From CALCKU01 sp964654665 (lineage in GTDB: Bacteria > Pseudomonadota > Alphaproteobacteria > Caulobacterales > Maricaulaceae), in the NCBI GenBank assembly GCA_964654665.1, contig CAZZKV010000023.1, positions 1-47,386 of the forward strand: a stretch of 47,386 nt of DNA, in the 5' to 3' direction. The notes beneath the pieces are model-generated. The model did no database searches, had not been told where the DNA came from, and worked only from the letters and a program-made list of their open reading frames with translations. Made by a program: the position numbers and the translations under genes. Of this stretch, positions 25,294-34,614 are shown piece by piece (the first letter of the stretch is position 1; each line of letters begins with the position of its first letter).

Positions 25294-25859
25294 TGCTTTT
25301 TTCGCGCTTTATTGCAGCGGGCGTATTTCTTTCAATAATTCCAAGCGGATTTCTGGCCTATGAGAAGGCCCTTATTCCAAAACATATATATATTGATATC
25401 CCCGCCGAAATATCACCCGGAATGCAACTCTCAACTCCGCTTAATCAGATCGACCTTCACATGGTTAGCGGGGATGACATATTTCATATTCATGATCCGA
25501 TTTTCGTTCATTTTTTCCAAAAGCAAGGCAGTGTAGCCTATCCCTTTGCTGTAACAAAAATTAGCCAAATTCTACAAAACGAAACACCGGCAATCAAAGG
25601 CAAAGTCATTGATAAAACAGGATCCGTTATCCAGATCGCCTATGGTTTTGAACATTACCGTCCATCCCGGAAAGCTTACCCTGATACAGAGAACCATAGG
25701 CCTGTTTCCTTAGAGTTGGCTATCGATAACAAACATCGTGCTAGAGTCAGCGCCATTAACATCAATGGAAATTGGATAAATTCACCATTGCAAAACCCGT
25801 CGGCAATCCTAAGTGACAGCCCATCCCGTACTATTGGGACGAATATATATCGGCGCTAA
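25293..25859 (+). CDS. Single-pass envelope protein, partner of the preceding membrane protein
   Basis: A 188-aa protein with an N-terminal hydrophobic anchor (SRFIAAGVFLSIIPSGFLAY) and an extracytoplasmic beta-rich rest. Its ATG shares a base with the preceding stop (TGATG), indicating translational coupling and a functional pair; GGACGGGG lies just upstream. I cannot assign a family. Its last 51 bases overlap the end of the convergent rhomboid gene. Confidence 0.6.
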   Translation: MLFSRFIAAGVFLSIIPSGFLAYEKALIPKHIYIDIPAEISPGMQLSTPLNQIDLHMVSGDDIFHIHDPIFVHFFQKQGSVAYPFAVTKISQILQNETPAIKGKVIDKTGSVIQIAYGFEHYRPSRKAYPDTENHRPVSLELAIDNKHRARVSAININGNWINSPLQNPSAILSDSPSRTIGTNIYRR

Positions 25860-26486
25860 AGCAGCCCCGGCGACATAGCCTCCAATATGGGCGGCCCATG
25901 CCACATTAAATCCCAAAATTGGGGCCGTAACCACCATAACAGCATTGATAACTGTCCAGCCCAAACCGAATTTGACCATCTGACTTTTCCCGCCAATGGC
26001 CCAAGCTGTTGTCGCGAATAAAGCCGATACGCCGCCAGAGGCTCCGATCGCTGCCCCGTCTTGGGAGAGAGCGGCCCACAGCGCCCATTGACTCAACCCT
26101 CCAATAATAACCCCAGCTAAAAACACGCCAATAAAAGCATAGCGTCCGTTCGGACGTTTACCTCTCGCAGTTGCCTGTAACCGGGCACCGCGAATTGTAA
26201 TAATTCCAAAAACGATCATCATAAAGACGTTCATCCAAAGATGCGTCCACATACCAGAGGCTCGACTGCCTGTCCAAACCGCATGTAAAAACCCATGTCC
26301 AATGAGGCTGGTTACGTCAGCCAGTCCAACGCCGCCCAGCCCGAAGGGTCGCAAAACACCTAATAAGCTTATTTGGCGTACCAAAAAAGTTGGGCCAAAT
26401 AACATTGTCAAATGGATAATGACCAAGACGCCGGCTAAATAAACAGGCAATGGTTCTGTAAAATTAAATAAAGGCTCTTTCCGCAT
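25809..26486 (-). CDS. Rhomboid family intramembrane serine protease
   Basis: A 225-aa, six- to seven-TM protein with catalytic Ser in GASGG (S150) and His in AWAAHIGG (H200), preceded by the TM2 motif THLWMNVF that corresponds to the HxxxN oxyanion segment. It cleaves membrane-anchored substrates within the bilayer. I choose the ATG at 26486, which gives MRKEPLFNF at the cytoplasmic end; the longer frame requires a TTG at 26570 and overlaps the divergent gene's leader. It converges on and overlaps the preceding gene by 51 bp. The substrate is unknown. Confidence 0.87.
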   Translation of the reverse strand: MRKEPLFNFTEPLPVYLAGVLVIIHLTMLFGPTFLVRQISLLGVLRPFGLGGVGLADVTSLIGHGFLHAVWTGSRASGMWTHLWMNVFMMIVFGIITIRGARLQATARGKRPNGRYAFIGVFLAGVIIGGLSQWALWAALSQDGAAIGASGGVSALFATTAWAIGGKSQMVKFGLGWTVINAVMVVTAPILGFNVAWAAHIGGYVAGAALAPIYIRPNSTGWAVT

Positions 26487-26602
26487 AAGTTTTCTTAACT
26501 TGGTTGGTAGTGAGCGCCAAGTAAAACCCACGCATTTCAGGTTTACACTTGGCAGAAACACAAGAATCAACGCAAATAAATTTCAGAAAGCGAGGAGGTG
26601 TC

Positions 26603-27271
26603 ATGATTGCTGACGCTTTTTGGTATGTTCAGATTAACGGAGCCAACTATGGCCCCTATTCCGATGCCAATATTAAAGACTTTATTATAGAAGGACGGCT
26701 CACTCCGAACTCGCTAATTACAGCGGATCAATCCCGCGGGTTTTATCCGGTCAGCGTCTATCCGCAGTTTAACCAACCGCATGTTCACGCCGCGCAATAC
26801 CCCCAACACTCGGAGCCTCTTTTCGGTAAATCAGCCCCCTTAATGCTTAACCAGCCTCTACAACCCGTCCAAACGCCTGTTAGCCCTCCCCTACGTCAAC
26901 ACGATATACCCTCTACTCCCCCTATATCGTCCTTAACGCCTCCAGATATAATACCAGAATCACCATTGTCTTCTGATACGTTAAATTCCGATCAAGAAAC
27001 TGTTTTAATGATTGTAGCCGAAATTCGTTCTGAAAATCCTATGAGGTTTCTAACGCAATTACAGGCCATGGGAACAGCAGAACGTATTGCTGATACCGTC
27101 TGGCTTTTACGCGGAACGAATACGGTGCAATCCGCACGCAATCACCTCAGTCAAACCCTCTCGAAACAAGATCGGCTTTTTATTCTTGATAGTCTGAAAA
27201 ATGAGACAGCCTGGTTTAATATTGGCGCCGAACTTGACCGCCGTATTCGCGGGCTTTGGGATTTCAGTTAA
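26603..27271 (+). CDS. GYF_2 domain protein
   Basis: A 222-aa protein whose first 50 residues form a GYF_2 domain (WYVQINGANYGPYSDANI ... GRLTPNSLI), a small fold that in bacteria often binds proline-rich or membrane partners. Next comes a proline-rich linker (about 60-130), then a mixed C-terminal region with KQDRLFILDS. The ATG at 26603 has GAGGAGGT just upstream and is clearly better than the TTG at 26549. Divergent from the rhomboid gene and convergent with the carbonic anhydrase gene. Function unknown. Confidence 0.8.
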   Translation: MIADAFWYVQINGANYGPYSDANIKDFIIEGRLTPNSLITADQSRGFYPVSVYPQFNQPHVHAAQYPQHSEPLFGKSAPLMLNQPLQPVQTPVSPPLRQHDIPSTPPISSLTPPDIIPESPLSSDTLNSDQETVLMIVAEIRSENPMRFLTQLQAMGTAERIADTVWLLRGTNTVQSARNHLSQTLSKQDRLFILDSLKNETAWFNIGAELDRRIRGLWDFS

Positions 27272-27281
27272 TCCTGTTAAA

Positions 27282-27806
27282 TCATTCAACCAACTTTAGT
27301 CCGTCCTGAAACCGTTTCGCATTCGCGACATAAACAGCTGAGTTTAACTCTAGCATTTTAACCTGTTGATCTGTCAGGGTTTTAACAACACGACCCGGCG
27401 CACCGACTACCATTGAATTATCGGGTATCACTTTCCCTTCCGTGATAAGCGCATGCGCGCCGATAATACAATTATTTCCAATAACAGCTCCGTTCAATAC
27501 GGTCGCTCCGATACCAATAAGCGTATTGTCGCCAATTGTACATCCGTGCAACATCACCTGATGCCCAATGGTCACACCCGCTCCTATATCAAGCGGTATG
27601 CCGGGATCGGTATGCAAAACTGAGTTATCCTGCACATTCGACCGTTCACCAATCGTAATCCAATCATTATCACCCCGAACAATAGCGCCAAACCAAACGG
27701 ATGATTGTGACAACATCTTAACCTTACCCATAACATCTGCTGTTGGGGCTACATAGGTATCATCTGCAAGTTCAGGGGCAATGCCATCCAATGTGTAAAG
27801 GGTCAT
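27282..27806 (-). CDS. Gamma-carbonic anhydrase family protein (left-handed beta-helix)
   Basis: A 174-aa hexapeptide-repeat protein. The zinc ligands of gamma-carbonic anhydrases can be placed at H65, H82 and H87 (VLHTD, GHQVMLHG). YrdA/PaaY-type relatives show CO2 hydration or thioesterase activity. The ATG overlaps the preceding DUF3126 stop by 4 bases (ATGA), making this the third gene of the cysE operon. Confidence 0.88.
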   Translation of the reverse strand: MTLYTLDGIAPELADDTYVAPTADVMGKVKMLSQSSVWFGAIVRGDNDWITIGERSNVQDNSVLHTDPGIPLDIGAGVTIGHQVMLHGCTIGDNTLIGIGATVLNGAVIGNNCIIGAHALITEGKVIPDNSMVVGAPGRVVKTLTDQQVKMLELNSAVYVANAKRFQDGLKLVE

Positions 27807-28015
27807 GTGTCCAAATCTGCCTGAAGGATCGAGATATTCATATCATAAGAAATATCATCTTTATCTTCGTCATCAATATAGAGCAGACCCAAAATCTCAT
27901 CGTTTAAATAAACTTCTACGCTATCCGCAACCTTACGCGGTTTTATCGTGATGGCTTCTGTTCCTAATCGTTTGCAAAGATAATTTCTTACACTAATGAT
28001 TTGTTCGGGACTCAT
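27803..28015 (-). CDS. DUF3126 family protein
   Basis: A 70-aa protein that I recognise as DUF3126, a small alphaproteobacterial family (signature region LGTEAITIKPR ... VEVYLNDEILGLLYIDDEDK). The function is not known. It overlaps cysE and the carbonic anhydrase gene by 4 bases on each side, and genomic association with cysE is common, so a role near cysteine synthesis is plausible but unproven. Confidence 0.87.
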   Translation of the reverse strand: MSPEQIISVRNYLCKRLGTEAITIKPRKVADSVEVYLNDEILGLLYIDDEDKDDISYDMNISILQADLDT

Positions 28016-28827
28016 AGGTCTTCTCCAAAATTCTGATCCATAGAACTCGCCGGATTACCACAACAGGGTCCACCAACTGGTTTAGCCGGAACTCCAGCTA
28101 CAGTACAATTATCCGGTACAGCTTTTAGGACCACAGATCCGGCGGCTATTTTTGCGCCATCCCCGACAGGTATATTGCCTAAAACAGAAGCCATAGCTCC
28201 GATTAGAACACGATCGCCGATTTTAGGGTGGCGGTCTTCATCGGCCTTACCAGTTCCACCCAAAGTAACCCCTTGCAAAATCGAGCAATCATTCCCAATC
28301 ACCGCTGTTTCGCCCATAACAAAGCCTGTGGCATGATCAAGCATGATACCATGGCCAATACGAGCCGCCGGATTAATATCAACACCAAATTTCTCTGAGC
28401 TACGGTTTTGAAAATGAAAAGCCAGTAAATCGCGGTCAACATTATAGAGTGCATGCGCGCAACGATGGGACTGAATAGCCATATAGCCCTTAAAGAACAT
28501 AAAAGCCTGCAAATGTGACTGACAGGCCGGGTCACGTTCGCGAACAGCAATCAAGTCTTTGGCCGCCTGATCAACCAGTGATGGGTCGCTATCAATCGCT
28601 TCAGCCAAAACCCGGCGGGTTTTTAAAGTCGAAAACTCAGGGGTTGCCAATTTTTCGGACAAATGATTGACCAAAGCTCCGCCAAGGCTGTCTTGTTCCA
28701 AGATCGTTGCATGTAACAAAGAGGACAAAGCCGGCTCTTTAACCGCATAAGCTGCAGCTTCTTTCCGTAATTCGGTCCAAACGCATGCATTACGCTCATT
28801 ATCCGTTGCGAGGTTAATATTACCCAT
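28012..28827 (-). CDS. cysE: Serine O-acetyltransferase
   Basis: A 271-aa enzyme of the size of E. coli CysE (273 aa). The N-terminal helical domain precedes a left-handed beta-helix with catalytic region DINPAARIGHGIMLDHATG and GETAVIGNDCSILQGVTLGGTG. It makes O-acetylserine from serine and acetyl-CoA, the committed step of cysteine synthesis. GAGG precedes the ATG. First gene of a three-gene operon with 4-base overlaps. Confidence 0.95.
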   Translation of the reverse strand: MGNINLATDNERNACVWTELRKEAAAYAVKEPALSSLLHATILEQDSLGGALVNHLSEKLATPEFSTLKTRRVLAEAIDSDPSLVDQAAKDLIAVRERDPACQSHLQAFMFFKGYMAIQSHRCAHALYNVDRDLLAFHFQNRSSEKFGVDINPAARIGHGIMLDHATGFVMGETAVIGNDCSILQGVTLGGTGKADEDRHPKIGDRVLIGAMASVLGNIPVGDGAKIAAGSVVLKAVPDNCTVAGVPAKPVGGPCCGNPASSMDQNFGEDL

Positions 28828-28921
28828 TTCATCCTCATTTCGCTTTTCTCTATAGCCTTAAATAGGGGGCAATACGCCCAATGCCAAATAAATTATTGAT
28901 AAATTACTTTGCTAACGGGCC

Positions 28922-29383
28922 TTAACCACGGCCACGATAAGGTGGCACACCCTGATCCGGAATCCACAACCCCTCTGGTGCTTGGCCATATTGATAAAAC
29001 ACATCTATCGGAATGCCGCCCCGAGGATACCAATACCCGCCAATACGGAGCCATTTCGGCATAATCTCTTTCACAAGACGCTGGCCAATGCCTGTCGTGC
29101 AAGCTTCGTGAAAATCTCCGTGGTTTCGATATGAGCCTAAAAACAGTTTGAAAGCCTTGCTTTCCACAATCCATTTATCAGGACAATAATCCACAACAAG
29201 GTGAGCGAAATCCGGTTGTCCTGTTACTGGGCATATCGAGGTGAACTCGGGCGCAACAAGGCGAATCATATAAGATTCATCGCAAGGGTTAGCGACCCGT
29301 TCGAGCACCGCATCTTCCGGTGATTGCGGTAACGGGTTTTTAGCACCCAATTGATTTAATCTATTATATCGATTTTCAGTCAT
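28922..29383 (-). CDS. queF: NADPH-dependent 7-cyano-7-deazaguanine reductase
   Basis: A 153-aa type I (single-domain) QueF. The nucleophile is C51 in TSICPVTGQPDF with the acid D58, and the conserved ESKAFKLFLGSYRNHGDFHE motif (about 75-94) binds NADPH and substrate. It reduces preQ0 to preQ1 in queuosine tRNA modification, in the cytosol. Lies 31 bp after the acyltransferase gene on the same strand; AGAGG is some 12 bases before the ATG. No other queuosine genes are in the window. Confidence 0.95.
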   Translation of the reverse strand: MTENRYNRLNQLGAKNPLPQSPEDAVLERVANPCDESYMIRLVAPEFTSICPVTGQPDFAHLVVDYCPDKWIVESKAFKLFLGSYRNHGDFHEACTTGIGQRLVKEIMPKWLRIGGYWYPRGGIPIDVFYQYGQAPEGLWIPDQGVPPYRGRG

Positions 29384-29413
29384 AGCGGCGCTTAACCTCT
29401 AATGACACAGGGT

Positions 29414-30598
29414 TCAAGTCTTCACGGTGGTCTTTGTCTTTTTACCAAAGGTCAAAGAGCGTAAATATCGACCGCCCCGTAGCTCTATGATATGGTAGGT
29501 TAGGTGCGATACGCCAATGACAGCTATCAAATAGGGAATATTATACAAATCCCCCCATAATCCACTACCGTTCTCACCGGCGATTAAATGATTGGGAAAT
29601 AGGCGTGTTCCAATAATAGCAAAACCAATCGCGACAATCACATGAACCATATAGACAGAATAGGAAATTTTCCCGAGGTAGCGGAAAACCGGTAAACTCA
29701 TAAACCGCGAAATTAAACCGGCATCCGCAGCAAAAACAATAATGAAACCAAACATCACAGGGGCAACAAAGAACTGTAATTGGTCTTTGAAATATAAAAC
29801 AAAAAAGACACTTAATGCCATAATGCCAAGCTCTAATCCTGTTGCGAGCATAAGATTAGTCGGGCTTGCCGCTAGGCGTTTTACTTTAAGCTTTCCATGC
29901 ACCCAAGCGGCAATAACACCCGTAAAAAACCCGCCTAAACATCTAAAAAAACCCCAATCATAGGTAATATCCATATTCGGCTTTATGCGTGATAGCCCAA
30001 TATAAATAAAAGCCACGCCCAACCCTATAAGGGCAAAATGCCATGGTTTTTTAGGTGGGCTCCAGACCATCATGGCCATAAAGACAAAATAAGTGAAAAA
30101 TTCGACGCTAATCGTCCAACTCGGAAAATTAAATGTCAAATACTCATGAACCCCCATAGAATGCGTAAGCGTAAGATTGCTCAAAAGACTGTCCCATCCA
30201 TCAACTGCACCTGATGAAAAGGGTAAAATTTCTCCAGCCTCATGTTCAGCAATTCCAATTTTATGAGCTATAATCCGCAGCGCGGCAAAGCCCACAAACA
30301 CAATAAGCATGAACAAATGAATCGGGTAAAGTCGGGCAAATCGACGTTGCATGAAATCCATACAACTTGCTTTATCCGTTAGTCTGCCTTGGTATAAGGT
30401 GAACATTAAAAACCCTGAAAAGGCAAAAAACAAATCAATGATAACGAAACCCTCATTAATAAATGAGCGATAATTTAAATAAGAAAACCAAGTAGCATGA
30501 TGAATTGCAACACAGAGTGCCAAAAGCCCTCTAAACCCATCAAGTGCAGCAAAATATTCACTGCGCCCATGATGATTTTGTGTTTTATTCGACGGCAT
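29414..30598 (-). CDS. Acyltransferase 3 family membrane protein
   Basis: A 394-aa OafA/YrhL-type integral membrane acyltransferase with about 10 TM segments. The start contains FAALDGFRGLLALCVAIHHA, with R and H of the family motif (DxxRGxA...H), and INEGFVIIDLFFAFSGFLM for the second conserved segment. These enzymes O-acylate envelope sugars or lipids. I use the ATG at 30598; the longer frame starts at TTG. It shares an 86-bp divergent region with frmA. The acceptor is unknown. Confidence 0.87.
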   Translation of the reverse strand: MPSNKTQNHHGRSEYFAALDGFRGLLALCVAIHHATWFSYLNYRSFINEGFVIIDLFFAFSGFLMFTLYQGRLTDKASCMDFMQRRFARLYPIHLFMLIVFVGFAALRIIAHKIGIAEHEAGEILPFSSGAVDGWDSLLSNLTLTHSMGVHEYLTFNFPSWTISVEFFTYFVFMAMMVWSPPKKPWHFALIGLGVAFIYIGLSRIKPNMDITYDWGFFRCLGGFFTGVIAAWVHGKLKVKRLAASPTNLMLATGLELGIMALSVFFVLYFKDQLQFFVAPVMFGFIIVFAADAGLISRFMSLPVFRYLGKISYSVYMVHVIVAIGFAIIGTRLFPNHLIAGENGSGLWGDLYNIPYLIAVIGVSHLTYHIIELRGGRYLRSLTFGKKTKTTVKT

Positions 30599-30684
30599 AA
30601 CTGTCCCATAATGGCCTAAGGCGAAAATATGATTAACAGCTTGCAAAAAGCTTGCTAATCACAGGAAATGATTTGGAGATTCCT

Positions 30685-31794
30685 ATGAAATCACGTGCTG
30701 CCGTCGCTTTTGAGGCTGGAAAAGATTTAGAAATCGTCGAGATTGATGTCGAAGGCCCAAAGGCAGGCGAAGTTTTAGTTGAAATAAAGGCTACGGGTAT
30801 TTGCCATACAGATGCTTTCACTTTGTCAGGCGATGACCCTGAAGGCGCCTTTCCGGCCATCCTTGGCCATGAAGGCGCAGGTGTTGTAAGGGATGTCGGA
30901 GCGGGCGTTACCTCCCTGAAACCCGGCGATCATGTTATTCCGCTTTATACGGCAGAATGCCGTGAATGCGATTATTGCCTGCACCCGAAAACTAATCTGT
31001 GCCAAAGCGTGCGAGCCACTCAAGGCCAAGGCCTTATGCCAGACAGCACATCACGATTTTCGTACAAGGGGCAAAAAATATTACATTATATGGGCTGTTC
31101 AACCTTTTCAAATTACACGGTCTTACCCGAAATTAGCCTTGCTAAAATACGCAATGATGCGCCTTTTGATATGGCATGCTATATTGGCTGCGGGGTCACA
31201 ACAGGAATAGGTGCCGTGATTTACACTGCCAAAGTTGAGGCCGGCGCACGTTGCGTTGTCTTCGGTCTTGGCGGCATTGGCTTAAATGTCATCCAAGGCT
31301 TGAAAATGATCGGAGCGAAGCAAATTGTCGGTGTTGACCTTAACCCGGCCCGCGAAACCATTGCCCGTCAATTCGGCATGACTGATTTCGTTAATCCGAA
31401 CGATATTAAAGGCGAACTAACTGGCCATATTATCGATATCACAGGCGGTGGGGCCGATTATACCTTTGAATGTATCGGTAATGTAGACGTTATGCGAGTA
31501 GCTCTGGAAACAGCCCATAAAGGCTGGGGCGAGAGTATTATCATCGGAGTTGCTGGTGCAGGTAAAGAAATCAGCACGCGTCCCTTTCAACTTGTAACGG
31601 GTCGCAGTTGGCGCGGAACGGCCTTTGGCGGTGCACGCGGGCGCACGGACGTTCCCTCTATTGTTGATATGTATATGGAAGGTCAAATTCAGATTGATCC
31701 CCTTATCACCCATAAAATGCCTTTAGAAAATATCAATGAAGCTTTCCACCTAATGCATTCAGGAAAAAGTATTCGTAGCGTTGTCGAATTTTAG
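30685..31794 (+). CDS. frmA: S-(hydroxymethyl)glutathione dehydrogenase / class III alcohol dehydrogenase
   Basis: A 369-aa zinc MDR, the same length as E. coli FrmA. The catalytic zinc ligands are C40 (GICHTD) and H62 (GHEG), and the structural zinc cysteines are C92, C95, C98 and C106. It oxidises the formaldehyde-glutathione adduct with NAD. GGAG lies 6 nt before the ATG at 30685; the open frame begins at a TTG at 30652. FrmB follows 20 bp later. I saw no adjacent frmR. Confidence 0.95.
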   Translation: MKSRAAVAFEAGKDLEIVEIDVEGPKAGEVLVEIKATGICHTDAFTLSGDDPEGAFPAILGHEGAGVVRDVGAGVTSLKPGDHVIPLYTAECRECDYCLHPKTNLCQSVRATQGQGLMPDSTSRFSYKGQKILHYMGCSTFSNYTVLPEISLAKIRNDAPFDMACYIGCGVTTGIGAVIYTAKVEAGARCVVFGLGGIGLNVIQGLKMIGAKQIVGVDLNPARETIARQFGMTDFVNPNDIKGELTGHIIDITGGGADYTFECIGNVDVMRVALETAHKGWGESIIIGVAGAGKEISTRPFQLVTGRSWRGTAFGGARGRTDVPSIVDMYMEGQIQIDPLITHKMPLENINEAFHLMHSGKSIRSVVEF

Positions 31795-31814
31795 TAACCC
31801 AAGCGGATAAATCT

Positions 31815-32651
31815 ATGCCCTTCATATCTAGTCATCAAATTTTTGGCGGGACACAAGCTGTTTATGAACACCGCTCACAGGCCTGTGATTGCGATATGCG
31901 TGTGGCAGTGTTTACCCCCGATAAAGCCCAAAATGCCCCGGCACTGATCTGGCTTTCTGGCCTCACCTGTACGGAACAAAATTTCATCACCAAAGCCGGT
32001 GCACAGCGCTTAGCCTCGCAGCTAGGGATAGTCATAATAGCTCCCGATACCTCCCCCCGCGGCGATCATGTGCCCGATATCGACACGCGGTATGACTTTG
32101 GCAAAGGCGCTGGATTTTATTTGGATGCAACAGAGCCGCCATGGGATAAACACTACAATATGGAACGCTATATTCGCGATGACTTAACCGAATGGATAGC
32201 CGACACCCTCTCAGTGGATATGACCCGCCTCGGAATTTTTGGGCATTCCATGGGCGGACACGGCGCCTTGACCTTACATCTTAAAAATCCCGAACAATTT
32301 AAAACATGTTCGGCCTTCGCCCCTATCGTTGCTCCATCCCAAGTCGCATGGGGACGCAAAGCCTTTGAAGGTTATCTTGGTAAAGATGAGTCCCTCTGGG
32401 CCCATTATGACGCAGTCAGCCTTGTGCAAAAATCAGCGTCACAGGCGCATATTCTTATTGACCAAGGTCTGGATGATGAATTTTTAAAAGAACATTTACG
32501 ACCTGAGCTCTTCGAAACAGCTTGTAAAACTGCAAATCAAGCCCTCACCCTGCGCCAACACCCTGATTATGATCACAGCTATTATTTCATTACCAGTTTT
32601 ATCGACGACCATTTACAACATCATGCGAATGCGCTTCGTTCACTTTCATGA
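31815..32651 (+). CDS. frmB: S-formylglutathione hydrolase
   Basis: A 278-aa esterase-D-type serine hydrolase with nucleophile S145 in FGHSMGGHGAL and the family features SGLTCTEQNF and APDTSPRG. The C-terminal HPDYDHSYYFI contains the catalytic His. It hydrolyses S-formylglutathione to formate and glutathione, the step after FrmA, 20 bp upstream. Also known as fghA. Confidence 0.95.
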   Translation: MPFISSHQIFGGTQAVYEHRSQACDCDMRVAVFTPDKAQNAPALIWLSGLTCTEQNFITKAGAQRLASQLGIVIIAPDTSPRGDHVPDIDTRYDFGKGAGFYLDATEPPWDKHYNMERYIRDDLTEWIADTLSVDMTRLGIFGHSMGGHGALTLHLKNPEQFKTCSAFAPIVAPSQVAWGRKAFEGYLGKDESLWAHYDAVSLVQKSASQAHILIDQGLDDEFLKEHLRPELFETACKTANQALTLRQHPDYDHSYYFITSFIDDHLQHHANALRSLS

Positions 32652-32808
32652 TGATGATTGAGGGCGCCTCTAACCATAAGCTCGCCGTCCACGCCGCTGA
32701 GACAAATTGCTCTCAGACCACATTTGGCGGAGATATATTACATATGAAATTTCAACTAAATCCCAAGCAATCAAATGAATAATAAGCCGCTTTTAACGAC
32801 TTATATCA

Positions 32809-34443
32809 TTACCAAAAGATTGCATAAATACCGATTAAAATCACAACAACAATAATAGAGGCGATCTTAAACCCTTTGGTTGTTGCAAATTTAATATCGC
32901 CCAAAATAATGACTTGATCCTCACTCGGGCGTTTTGTGAGCAACGACACAACCGCGCCCATCGCTAAACACCCTAGGAAAACAAGCCAAACGCGGATTAC
33001 AAATGGCATATCTCCTGCACCAATTTTCAAAGCAATATTCATCAGGATAGAACCAATTAATATAGCAAAAGCTCCGGCTGCATTCGCACGCTTCCAAAAG
33101 AAGCCAAACAGAAACACACCGACGACGCCAGGCGCAATAAAGCCCGTATATTCCTGTACGGTTTGAAAGCCGCTTTCAAAGCCTTGTTGAAAGGGTTGGG
33201 CTGCAAGTAAACCAATGATCATCGCTGTCAGGGCCGTTATCCGCCCTATCATCACATAATGCTTTTGGCTTTTTTCCTGCTTTAAACTTTTATAAACATC
33301 CATTGTGAAAATTGTCGAAATAGAGTTCATCATCGACGCCAATGACGAAACAATCGCAGCAATAAGCGCCGCAAAAACAAGGCCTCGAAGACCCGTTGGC
33401 ATGAGGCGCATTAACTCACCATATGTACGGTCAGGCTTACCGCAAGTAGCCACATCCCCAGCAACGCCGCATATCGTTGGATCGAGTACAGCAGGCGCAA
33501 TTTGCGCACCAAAAGCATCCTTTGTTAGTAATAAAGCCGCAATACCCGGAATAACAACAATGATTGGAATTAAGAATTTGAGCAATGCAGCAAAGGCCAA
33601 TCCCTTTTGCGCCTCTGCCAAGCTTTCAGCTCCTAGAGCCCGCTGAATAATATATTGGTTGAACCCCCAATAACTAAAATGCAAAACCCATAAACCGCCT
33701 AATAACGTCCATATCCCCGGCAAATCTCCATAGCTAGGATGATCATTTGACAAGATCATTTTAAAATGTCCGGGCACTTCGGCTTGTAGCCGGTTAAGCC
33801 CCCCCATCACGCCAGCATCTCCGCCAACAAGTCCAAGAGAAATAACCGTGACAGCAAAACCCCCAATAACCAAAATAACAACTTGGATAATATCGGTAAG
33901 TGCCACAGCTTTTAATCCACCATAAAGCGAATAAAGCACAGCAAATCCGGCTAGAGCTGCCATAGCCCAAAAAATACTCAACCCTGTCAAGGATTGAACG
34001 GCTAATCCACCCAACCATAAAACGGTTGTCAAATTCACAAGTGTGTAAAGGGCGATCCAATAAACACTCATTACGGTCTTGACCCCGCCCCCATAGCGTT
34101 GATCAAGAAATTGCGGCATCGTATATATTTCCCGTTTGAGAAAAATCGGTAAAAACACGGCCGCGACAATGAGCAAAACAATAGCGGCTTGCCATTCATA
34201 GGCCGCAATAGCCAGTCCAACGACAAATCCTTGGCCTGATTGTCCAATAATCTGTTCTGCAGAAATATTGGCAGCAATCAATGAGGCACCAATGGCCCAC
34301 CAAGGCAGTGTTTTACCCGCTAAAAAATAATCTTCAGTATCTTTACTTTGCCCCGCCGGCTCACGGGATACCCACATAGCCAAACCAAACAGGCCTAAGG
34401 CATAAAGCGCGACAATAACTAGATCTAGCGTTCCAAGTTGCAT
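32809..34443 (-). CDS. SSS-family sodium:solute (sugar) symporter
   Basis: A 544-aa transporter with about 14 TM segments. Motifs of the SGLT subfamily include EDYFLAGKTLPWWAIGASLIAANISAEQ near the N-terminus and YSLYGGLKAVALTD in the Na-site region. It resembles vSGLT-type sugar symporters. GGGGAT precedes the ATG. A perfect 16-bp palindrome (34515-34530) sits 72 bp upstream, overlapping a likely -35, so it is probably repressed by the LacI protein encoded next door. Substrate by context is glucose or a glucoside; not proven. Confidence 0.88.
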   Translation of the reverse strand: MQLGTLDLVIVALYALGLFGLAMWVSREPAGQSKDTEDYFLAGKTLPWWAIGASLIAANISAEQIIGQSGQGFVVGLAIAAYEWQAAIVLLIVAAVFLPIFLKREIYTMPQFLDQRYGGGVKTVMSVYWIALYTLVNLTTVLWLGGLAVQSLTGLSIFWAMAALAGFAVLYSLYGGLKAVALTDIIQVVILVIGGFAVTVISLGLVGGDAGVMGGLNRLQAEVPGHFKMILSNDHPSYGDLPGIWTLLGGLWVLHFSYWGFNQYIIQRALGAESLAEAQKGLAFAALLKFLIPIIVVIPGIAALLLTKDAFGAQIAPAVLDPTICGVAGDVATCGKPDRTYGELMRLMPTGLRGLVFAALIAAIVSSLASMMNSISTIFTMDVYKSLKQEKSQKHYVMIGRITALTAMIIGLLAAQPFQQGFESGFQTVQEYTGFIAPGVVGVFLFGFFWKRANAAGAFAILIGSILMNIALKIGAGDMPFVIRVWLVFLGCLAMGAVVSLLTKRPSEDQVIILGDIKFATTKGFKIASIIVVVILIGIYAIFW

Positions 34444-34514
34444 AATATCCCCATAGTTTTTGTTTTATTGGCCACAGTTTTTCCAACTGAATTTCAGAAA
34501 AGACTTACACATAC

Positions 34515-34530
34515 TTGACAGCGCTGTCAA
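34515..34530. promoter_or_regulatory. Perfect LacI-type operator TTGACAGCGCTGTCAA
   Basis: A perfect 16-bp palindrome with the central CG typical of LacI-family sites, between lacI-like and SSS genes. Read on the minus strand, TTGACA can serve as the -35 of the SSS promoter, so repressor binding would block RNA polymerase. A relative (TTGACAACCTTGTCAA) is at 38253. Confidence 0.75.
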
Positions 34531-34614
34531 TTCATACGAACCAATTTTAAGATCGCCTTATTTTTATAATCAGTACAATCATTCACGCGGACGCGAAATA
34601 TATATACAGGGCGT

